Shown here: piece by piece, positions 6,829 to 11,821 of the stretch
Numbering within the stretch: the stretch's first letter is position 1
Layout of the letters: each line of letters opens with the position of its first letter
Assembly (NCBI GenBank): GCA_014380825.1
Contig: JACMJD010000374.1
Location: 1 to 11,821, forward strand
Direction: 5' to 3'
Origin: Phycisphaerae bacterium
Lineage (GTDB): Bacteria; Planctomycetota; Phycisphaerae; Tepidisphaerales; Tepidisphaeraceae
Length of the DNA stretch: 11,821 nucleotides
Notes under the pieces: model-generated
Databases searched by the model: none
Seen by the model: the letters and a program-made list of their open reading frames with translations, nothing else
Told to the model about the DNA's origin: nothing
Translations under genes and position numbers: made by a program

Positions 6829-8130
6829 TTAACCACCGAGCACAAGTTCCAGCCCATCACACAGGCGTCCGCAGAGTAGTTCCTGACTCAGCGTTTCGCC
6901 AAGCACACGCTGGGCTTCATTGCCCATCGATTCCAGATCGGTACTCGGAAGTTGTCGCAGGTAATTGATCGCGGCGATCGCTTTGGAATCTTCGCCGTGC
7001 GACACGTGTACGCCGAAGCCGTGGCGATCGAGCAGATCTGAGATGTGGCTCGGCTCGGGTCCGAAGAACAGCACCGGCTTGGCAACGGCCATAGCGCCGT
7101 AGACTTTGCATGGGTGGATGATGCCGACCATGTTGTCGCCCAGCGAGACGACGTGAACGTCGGCCGCCGAGAGCGAGAAACGCAGCTCTTCCAGCGGTTG
7201 ATATGGCAGGGTGATGCAGTTCGTCAGGTTTTCATCGCTGATGAATCGCTCGACATCCTTCTTGCCGATTCCGCCGCCCACGAAGAGGAAGCGGAGGATC
7301 GGATCGTCCTTGAAATGCTTGGCCGCGCGGAGGAGCGTGTCGAGCGGGTTGCTCGGGCTGTGGTTGCCGCTGTACATGATGACGAACTTGCCGGCGAGAT
7401 TGTGCCGCTTGCGGAACGGATTGGTCTCGTGCGGCACCGGATCGACAAACGTCTCGTGCGGCCAGGGCGGGATGATCGCCAGCTTGTCGTCCATCTTCAG
7501 CCGCGCCCGCAGGCGCTTGGCCATGAAACGGTCGAGCGCGATCACCAGCGCCGAGTTCTTCAGGATCATGCGGTTGGTGCTCTCAAGAAACGCGGCGGCC
7601 GCATCATCTCGATGAAGCTTCCCGAGCGCGATGAGCTGATCTGGGTTCAGATCCATTGCCCAGTAAACGATCGGCACGGTGCGAAAGACTTTGACGATCG
7701 TAGCGGCAAATCCCACCAGCGGCGGGGAAGTGCTAAAGAATACGCCTGCCAGGTTTGATGTCGTCGCGCCGCGCAGGATCACCTGGAGCATGAAGCTGGC
7801 GGTTCCGATCGCACGGGTGAGGATCGATTTCTTCCCAAACGACGCGAACGGCAGGCGGTGGATGTCGACGCCGCGATAGTTTTCGCGGCGTGGGTAACGC
7901 ATGGTCGGGTCGTCGTAACCGCGGTCGGCCGTATACACGACGACGCGCCAGCCGCGTCGCGCCATCTCAACTGCAACGTCGGCCATGTGCTGTCCGACGC
8001 TGGCGGGGTCCGGCACGAACACCTGGCTGAAGATGACCAGCGTGCGGCGAGTGTAGTGCGGCAAGCGGTGCCGCCGGCGCTGCGCGGGCACGGATTGGGG
8101 CATCGCCGGTTGCGTTGGGGTTGGCGTCAT
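6829..8130 (-). CDS. Glycosyltransferase family 4 (WbuB/WcaI-like), cytoplasmic
   Basis: 433 residues, GT-B fold. The N-terminal acceptor domain starts near residue 29: RRTLVIFSQVFVPDPASVGQ (29-48), then VAVEMARRGWRVVVYTADRG (52-71) and YWAMDLNPDQLIALG (156-170), the pattern of WbuB/WcaI-type enzymes. The C-terminal nucleotide-sugar domain shows VIMYSGNHSPSNPLDTLL (250-267), FLFVGGGIGKKDVE (281-294), ITLPYQPLEELRFSLSAADV (306-325) and GIIHPCKVYGAMAVAKPVLF (336-355); in that last motif the second Glu of the classical EX7E is Gly, as I recall from this subgroup. It transfers a sugar onto a polysaccharide or lipid-linked acceptor; the exact sugar is unknown. No Shine-Dalgarno precedes ATG 8130; Met10 is an alternative start, and the first 28 residues are low-complexity. 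It lies divergent from the sigma factor and upstream of the small lipoprotein. Confidence 0.92.
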   Translation of the reverse strand: MTPTPTQPAMPQSVPAQRRRHRLPHYTRRTLVIFSQVFVPDPASVGQHMADVAVEMARRGWRVVVYTADRGYDDPTMRYPRRENYRGVDIHRLPFASFGKKSILTRAIGTASFMLQVILRGATTSNLAGVFFSTSPPLVGFAATIVKVFRTVPIVYWAMDLNPDQLIALGKLHRDDAAAAFLESTNRMILKNSALVIALDRFMAKRLRARLKMDDKLAIIPPWPHETFVDPVPHETNPFRKRHNLAGKFVIMYSGNHSPSNPLDTLLRAAKHFKDDPILRFLFVGGGIGKKDVERFISDENLTNCITLPYQPLEELRFSLSAADVHVVSLGDNMVGIIHPCKVYGAMAVAKPVLFFGPEPSHISDLLDRHGFGVHVSHGEDSKAIAAINYLRQLPSTDLESMGNEAQRVLGETLSQELLCGRLCDGLELVLGG

Positions 8131-8144
8131 ACGAAGGAGCAGCG

Positions 8145-8173
8145 TGAATACTATGCGGGCGACGAAAGTTCAA
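8145..8173 (-). promoter_or_regulatory. Weak promoter candidate for the glycosyltransferase
   Basis: On the minus strand, TTGAAC (8173-8168) and TATTCA (8150-8145) are 17 bases apart. The -10 lacks the final T. Transcription would start about 8 bases before ATG 8130, giving an almost leaderless message, which fits the missing Shine-Dalgarno. Tentative. Confidence 0.2.
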
Positions 8174-8272
8174 TCCGGCCGCCCGACGGAAACCGTCGAG
8201 AACCATCGGCCGACCACTGGATTCCCGATTTCCCATGTCCGCATCCCCGGTTGCCCGTACCTTATTCTCGTG

Positions 8273-9910
8273 ATGCTGCACGACAGCGACCAGCAGTTGC
8301 TCGATCGCTTTGCCGCGCGGCAGGACCACGCCGCGCTGGCGGAGATCGTGCGTCGATACATCGGCCTGGTGCATGCCGCGGCACATCGACAGGTGCGCGA
8401 TCCACATCTGGCGGCGGACATCACGCAGGCGGTGTTCATCGTGCTTGTCCGTAAGGCGCCGTCGCTTCGTGCGGACACGAACCTTGCGGCGTGGCTGTTC
8501 ACGGTCACACGTCACGCCGTCGCCAACGCGCGACGAGTGCAGGCGCGGCAGCGAATTCACGAGACGCAAATGGCCACGATCACCCGCGCTCAATCCGCAC
8601 CACCCGCCGACAAGAACGCGGAGGTGGCTGACGAGATTCGATCGGTGCTCGACGATGGGATCGCGAAACTCTCGCACGTCGAGCGAACGAGCGTCCTCAT
8701 GCACTTCTTCGGCAACAAATCCCACTGCGAAGTGGGCGCCGAGCTGGGCATGACCGAAGAAGCGGCCCGCAAGCGGGTCGCACGCAGCGTTGAGAAGCTC
8801 CGGACGATTCTGACTCATCGCCGGGGCGGCGCGGTCACCTCTGGCGCAACAACCAGTGCCGTGCTCGCCTCGGTGATGAGCGCGGAAAGCGCGCTCGGCG
8901 CGACGATCGCCGGACAATCCGCGCTCGTCGCATCGACGGCTAACGTCGCGCTGCTGTCGAACGCGCTAGCGACGGCTTCCGGCGGAGGTGCCTTCGCGGT
9001 GGTGATCGCGCAGAGCGTGATGCGGACGCTTCGCGCCTCTCGGGCAAAGCTCGCTGTCGCAATGAGCGTCGTCGCGCTGCTGCTGATCGGCGTGACCACG
9101 ATCCTCGCATTCGCGCGCCACGGCCCTTCGATCGCGCGCTCGCCTGCTCCGATCATTCCACCACTAGCCCTGTCGATCGGGCCGGCGACGCGTGTCGATT
9201 TCCTGGGCGCATCGATATATCCGCCCGACGCGAACTCGTGGCTTTCCGCTGGCGGTGGGCCGATCGCGCTGCCGGACGAGCGGCTGCTGAACGTGAGCCT
9301 GCCGACCGCCGTCCCGCCGCAATATGAAGTCGCGGTGCGCGTCGAGCGGCCGACGTCGGAGGTGATGCGCCTGCACGTCGCGGGCTCAGACGCGGGGTCG
9401 AACATGATGTACCACGACGGCGACGCGATCGTGGTTGTCGCGGTGTTCAGCTTCGGCACCTCGCGCGACACCGCGAAGATGGAGCTTGCGATCGCCGACG
9501 GCGATTGGAAAACGCTCGCGTCAAACGATCGGCCGAATCAGTCGACGCGAGTGGATGTACCGGGCGTTGGCTCGATCGCGTTTGACGCGATTACAAGTGA
9601 CGACGACGCGACGACGAGCATCATCGTCCGACACGGACGCTTGGCCGACCATCACCAACTGGTGGCCATGGATCTCGACGGCGCGGCGCACGTGGCCTCG
9701 CAGATGGCGGTGACGATCCTGTCGCCGAGTCTGAATAGCAGGTGCCAGTTCGATCTGCCTACCGATCGGATCGCGCGGATCGTTTTGCAGACGCGACCCT
9801 TCAGCCGGTTCGTCGATTTCGATGAGATCTCACTCGGTCCGGATCGACTCACAAAACCGACGATCAAACTTCGTAACGCGACGAGTACCTCGGAGAACTC
9901 GAAGCGATAA
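8273..9910 (+). CDS. ECF-type sigma-70 factor fused to a membrane anchor and exported C-terminal domain
   Basis: 545 residues from ATG 8273. MLHDSDQQLLDRFAARQDHA is the usual N-terminus of planctomycete ECF sigma factors. A GTG at 8144 with AAGGAG 4 bases before it would add 43 residues that look like translated intergenic DNA, so it is the less likely start. Sigma region 2 is residues 1-90 (RDPHLAADITQAVFIVLVRK 42-61, AAWLFTVTRHAVANARR 72-88). Region 4 is about 125-182, with helix-turn-helix KSHCEVGAELGMTEEAARKR (149-168). An Ala/Ser/Thr-rich, nearly uncharged linker runs 190-250, then basic RTLRASRAK and a membrane helix at 259-281. The last 265 residues would lie outside the membrane; RIVLQTRPFSRFVDFDEISL (502-521) is a motif I associate with related planctomycete proteins. 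It probably recruits RNA polymerase in response to an envelope signal. Targets are unknown. Confidence 0.88.
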   Translation: MLHDSDQQLLDRFAARQDHAALAEIVRRYIGLVHAAAHRQVRDPHLAADITQAVFIVLVRKAPSLRADTNLAAWLFTVTRHAVANARRVQARQRIHETQMATITRAQSAPPADKNAEVADEIRSVLDDGIAKLSHVERTSVLMHFFGNKSHCEVGAELGMTEEAARKRVARSVEKLRTILTHRRGGAVTSGATTSAVLASVMSAESALGATIAGQSALVASTANVALLSNALATASGGGAFAVVIAQSVMRTLRASRAKLAVAMSVVALLLIGVTTILAFARHGPSIARSPAPIIPPLALSIGPATRVDFLGASIYPPDANSWLSAGGGPIALPDERLLNVSLPTAVPPQYEVAVRVERPTSEVMRLHVAGSDAGSNMMYHDGDAIVVVAVFSFGTSRDTAKMELAIADGDWKTLASNDRPNQSTRVDVPGVGSIAFDAITSDDDATTSIIVRHGRLADHHQLVAMDLDGAAHVASQMAVTILSPSLNSRCQFDLPTDRIARIVLQTRPFSRFVDFDEISLGPDRLTKPTIKLRNATSTSENSKR

Positions 9911-9938
9911 AGATGTACACCACGGTTCCACCCTTTGT

Positions 9939-9953
9939 TCGAGCTTCGCTCGA
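9939..9953 (+). promoter_or_regulatory. Short hairpin just before the ribosome-binding site of the PEP-CTERM gene
   Basis: TCGAGC/GCTCGA with a TTC loop, ending 1 base before the GGAG (9955-9958). It could tune access to the ribosome-binding site. The stem is only 6 bp, so chance is possible. Confidence 0.25.
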
Positions 9954-9965
9954 TGGAGAAAGACA

Positions 9966-10895
9966 ATGCCCGATTTCCGAATCTTACGACGGCCAATGAC
10001 TGTGTTAGTTGCATTTACAACCATCGCAATCTTATCAACCCGTCCCACCGCCTGGGCGGTTACGCTTTGGGGCGTGGATTCGCAGCACAACGTCGGCGGC
10101 AACAGCATCGTGACGTTCGATTCGTCGAACCCGGCCGCCACGATTCACACAGTAGGGCACACGGGAGTCACCGGACTCGTCAGCGGGTTGGACTTCGACG
10201 CCCACGGCGATCTCTACGCCACCACCGCGCCGATCGCGGGAGGGGGCAGCTTCTATCGGATCAACCAATCAACCGGCCAGGCAACGTTGATCGGCGCGCT
10301 CAACCTGATCGATCCACAGCACAATCTCACCGACATCACCTTTGATCCGGCGACCAACCAGTGCTTCGGCGTTGCGTTCAACGGCAGCGACAACTTCCTC
10401 TACACGATCAACAAGAACACCGGGGCGGGCACGTTGGTCGGTACGCTGGTCAGCCCCGGATCAATCGTGCTCGGCTTGTGCGCCGATTCCAGCGGACGCA
10501 TGTTCACTGAAGACTACGGCGGACAGATGGGCTCCCTGAACGGGCTGGTCGCCACGCCAATGTCTGGGCACATGGGCGTGTCGACTCTGTTCAGCCAAGG
10601 CATGTGCATGGACTGGTCAGGCGACGGCGCGTGGTATGCCGCCACAACCTTCTCAGACGGACCTGCCTTCGCGCAGAGCGCCGGTGATGTTCGCCGGATC
10701 GACAAGTCCACCGGCGCTACCGAGCAAATCCTCGGCGCCTGGCCCAACCTCAATCCAGGACAGTCGACACAGTTCCCGCTCTACTCGATCGGCGATGTCG
10801 CGGTGAAACCGGTGCCGGAACCAACCTTCGCGGTCTCGGTGTGCGCGGCATTCCTGCTCATAGCGCGATCGCGGAAGCGCCTGACGTCGAGCTAG
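9966..10895 (+). CDS. PEP-CTERM sorting-domain protein, propeller-like repeats, exported
   Basis: 309 residues from ATG 9966, chosen because GGAG (9955-9958) lies 7 bases upstream and a signal peptide follows: basic MPDFRILRRP, hydrophobic TVLVAFTTIAIL, likely cut after TAWA (about residue 31). The frame is open further upstream but encodes sigma-gene shadow. The body has repeated units of the type GLDFDAHGDLYATT (74-87), FYRINQSTGQATLIGAL (96-112), FLYTINKNTGAGTLVGTL (144-161) and DVRRIDKSTGATEQIL (241-256), in the style of a beta-propeller. The C-terminus PVPEPTFAVSVCAAFLLIAR (282-301) followed by RKR is a PEP-CTERM exosortase signal. No catalytic residues are recognised; it is likely a structural or binding surface protein. 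It follows the sigma-factor gene by 55 bases and may be co-transcribed. Confidence 0.88.
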   Translation: MPDFRILRRPMTVLVAFTTIAILSTRPTAWAVTLWGVDSQHNVGGNSIVTFDSSNPAATIHTVGHTGVTGLVSGLDFDAHGDLYATTAPIAGGGSFYRINQSTGQATLIGALNLIDPQHNLTDITFDPATNQCFGVAFNGSDNFLYTINKNTGAGTLVGTLVSPGSIVLGLCADSSGRMFTEDYGGQMGSLNGLVATPMSGHMGVSTLFSQGMCMDWSGDGAWYAATTFSDGPAFAQSAGDVRRIDKSTGATEQILGAWPNLNPGQSTQFPLYSIGDVAVKPVPEPTFAVSVCAAFLLIARSRKRLTSS

Positions 10896-10983
10896 CGATT
10901 GGTTCGACCAAGCCCTATCCGTGTGGTCCAGGGCGGGTTGCGCGGTGCTGGTTTGATCGGTCAGCGGCACCGTGCAAGAAGCA

Positions 10984-11019
10984 GACGAGGGACGCAGCAT
11001 GGTGCTGCGTCCCGTCGTC
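10984..11019. terminator. Strong hairpin between convergent genes, probable bidirectional terminator
   Basis: A perfect 11-bp stem GGGACGCAGCA/TGCTGCGTCCC (10989-10999/11003-11013, loop TGG) is extended by GACGA/TCGTC (10984-10988/11015-11019) with one bulged G at 11014. It lies 88 bases after the PEP-CTERM stop and 33 bases beyond the end of the minus-strand small gene. No T-run follows on the plus strand; the minus strand has TGCTTCTTGC. So it may be a terminator in both directions or an RNA 3' end stabiliser. Confidence 0.5.
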
Positions 11020-11052
11020 ACGTGATCTATTCGAAACCGCGCGTCGCCAAGA

Positions 11053-11187
11053 TCAGGCGAGCGTGATCGCCGCAAGGCAGATGGCGGCGAAGCCGATGAA
11101 CCACAGCTTCGTGCGCTTCTTGAACGCCAGCAGCTTCGGCTGCGCAAGGTCAGGCCGGCCGAGGTTATCGTTGAGGTCGTTTGTCAT
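11053..11187 (-). CDS. Small C-terminally anchored membrane protein (44 residues)
   Basis: Minus strand, ATG at 11187, TGA at 11055-11053. GAAGG lies 8 bases before ATG. The frame is open 66 bases further upstream, but MTNDLNDNLG is a better start because of the Shine-Dalgarno. Residues 1-23 are polar and acidic at the start, RTKLWF follows a basic FKKR patch (24-27), and residues 29-44 (LWFIGFAAICLAAITLA) form one membrane helix that ends at the C-terminus, so the N-terminus probably stays in the cytoplasm. Codons are strongly G/C at third positions, as in the neighbouring genes. No family is recognised. It may share a transcript with the epimerase-like gene 174 bases upstream on the same strand. 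Confidence 0.6.
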   Translation of the reverse strand: MTNDLNDNLGRPDLAQPKLLAFKKRTKLWFIGFAAICLAAITLA

Positions 11188-11361
11188 TTCTGATCCCTTC
11201 ATTGCTGTTTGAACCTTCAGGACCTCGCCGCCCTCAGTCGCCGACAACGGCACGTCGGGCGTTCAGTCCTCAAAGGTCTTCGGCATAGCAGGGCAGCCGA
11301 TGAACCACTTCCTCATTACCATCCGTTGTTACCGTCACGCACACGTCCGACAAGAGTCGCC
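11188..11361. other. Intergenic gap between epimerase-like gene and small membrane protein
   Basis: 174 bases with no convincing gene or clear hairpin. A 19-codon minus-strand frame at 11322-11263 lacks a ribosome-binding site. The promoter for the small membrane protein, if it has its own, should lie here, but no confident -35/-10 pair was found. Confidence 0.4.
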
Positions 11362-11821
11362 TTACGCGCTCTTCTTCTTCGCCTGCGATCCGACCATCTG
11401 GTCGTAGATCCACGCGTACGTCTTGGCCATTCCGTCGGCGAGCTTCGTGTCCGGTTCCCAGCCGTAGACTTTGCGGAACAGCGTGTTGTCGCTGTTGCGT
11501 CCGTTCACACCCTTGGGCGCGTCCAGGTTGTAGCGGCGCTTCAGCTTGATGCCGGCGATGCTCTCGACGATGTCGACCAACTGGTTGATCGTCACCCCTT
11601 CGGCCGAGCCGAGGTTCACCGGCTCGGTGTTGTCCTTGTCGGTGATGTCGTAGATCCCTTTGAGGCAGTCATCGATATACATGAAGCTGCGCGTCTGCTG
11701 GCCGTCGCCCCAGATTTCGATCTCGTGCTTGCCGGACTGCTTCGCCTCGATCACTTTGCGGCAGATCGCCGCCGGCGCTTTCTCGCGGCCGCCCTTGTAC
11801 GTACCGACGGGGCCATACACG
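11362..11821 (-). CDS. GDP-mannose 3,5-epimerase-like NAD-dependent sugar-nucleotide epimerase, C-terminal part (5' end outside window)
   Basis: The minus-strand frame runs off the right edge; 153 C-terminal residues are visible. The first codon seen is GTG read as Val inside the ...VYGPVGTYKGGREKAPAAIC block, so it is not a start. YGP-GT-KGGREKAPAA, EIWGDGQQTRSFMYIDDCLK, EPVNLGSAEGVTINQL and GVNGRNSDN are close to what I recall of GDP-mannose 3,5-epimerase (short-chain dehydrogenase fold), which makes GDP-L-galactose or GDP-L-gulose; plant enzymes are about 375 residues. The NAD-binding Rossmann motif and the catalytic Tyr-Lys are outside the window. It is cytoplasmic and would feed activated sugars to polysaccharide synthesis. 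The C-terminus ends in a lysine-rich KKKSA tail. Confidence 0.88.
   Translation of the reverse strand, partial: VYGPVGTYKGGREKAPAAICRKVIEAKQSGKHEIEIWGDGQQTRSFMYIDDCLKGIYDITDKDNTEPVNLGSAEGVTINQLVDIVESIAGIKLKRRYNLDAPKGVNGRNSDNTLFRKVYGWEPDTKLADGMAKTYAWIYDQMVGSQAKKKSA

Noticed and set aside
7045..7758. 237-codon plus-strand frame opposite the glycosyltransferase
   Set aside because: Its sequence is the charged shadow of the well-supported minus-strand glycosyltransferase.
8144..8272. GTG start with AAGGAG for the sigma factor
   Set aside because: The Shine-Dalgarno is good, but spacing is only 4 bases and the extra 43 residues have no sigma-like sequence. It stays possible; the stop codon is the same.
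11263..11322. 19-codon minus-strand frame (MVMRKWFIGCPAMPKTFED)
   Set aside because: Very short, no ribosome-binding site and nothing to support translation.

Overview
The window looks like a piece of a high-GC planctomycete chromosome, most likely from the Phycisphaerae/Tepidisphaeraceae side. The reasons are two proteins with PEP-CTERM sorting tails, an ECF-type sigma factor fused to a membrane anchor and a large exported domain, strong G/C bias in third codon positions, and a CTCTCCCGG/CCGGGAGAG palindromic element. The phylum is an inference from gene style; there is no rRNA or marker gene here.

Left part (1-6710, plus strand): the C-terminal half of an N-methylhydantoinase/5-oxoprolinase A subunit (hyuA, cut by the window edge). 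It is followed by an exported PQQ-type glucose/sorbosone dehydrogenase with a PEP-CTERM tail, then 529 bases with no convincing gene, then the B subunit (hyuB). The two hydantoinase subunits are usually neighbours; here an unrelated exported protein lies between them. hyuB carries an in-frame palindromic repeat of about 135 bases that adds about 45 residues. Next come a fructosamine-kinase-like phosphotransferase and a GNAT acetyltransferase, ten bases apart and probably translated together. The kinase start codon sits in the loop of a perfect 9-bp inverted repeat that competes with a second hairpin.

Middle part (6676-8130, minus strand): a family 4 glycosyltransferase and, 18 bases downstream, a 44-residue lipoprotein gene whose 3' end overlaps the end of the acetyltransferase gene head-on.

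Right part: divergent from the glycosyltransferase is the membrane-anchored sigma factor, followed 55 bases later by a second PEP-CTERM protein. A strong hairpin then separates these from two minus-strand genes: a 44-residue membrane protein and the C-terminal part of a GDP-mannose 3,5-epimerase-like enzyme, cut by the right edge. The glycosyltransferase, the sugar-nucleotide epimerase and the PEP-CTERM proteins together suggest the edge of an exopolysaccharide/cell-surface region, since exosortase substrates and polysaccharide genes commonly travel together. No exosortase, tRNA, rRNA, CRISPR array or transposase is visible.

The most unusual items are the repeat domesticated inside hyuB, the three-segment inverted repeat around the kinase start, the sigma factor with a built-in membrane sensor-like part, and the hidden small lipoprotein gene.
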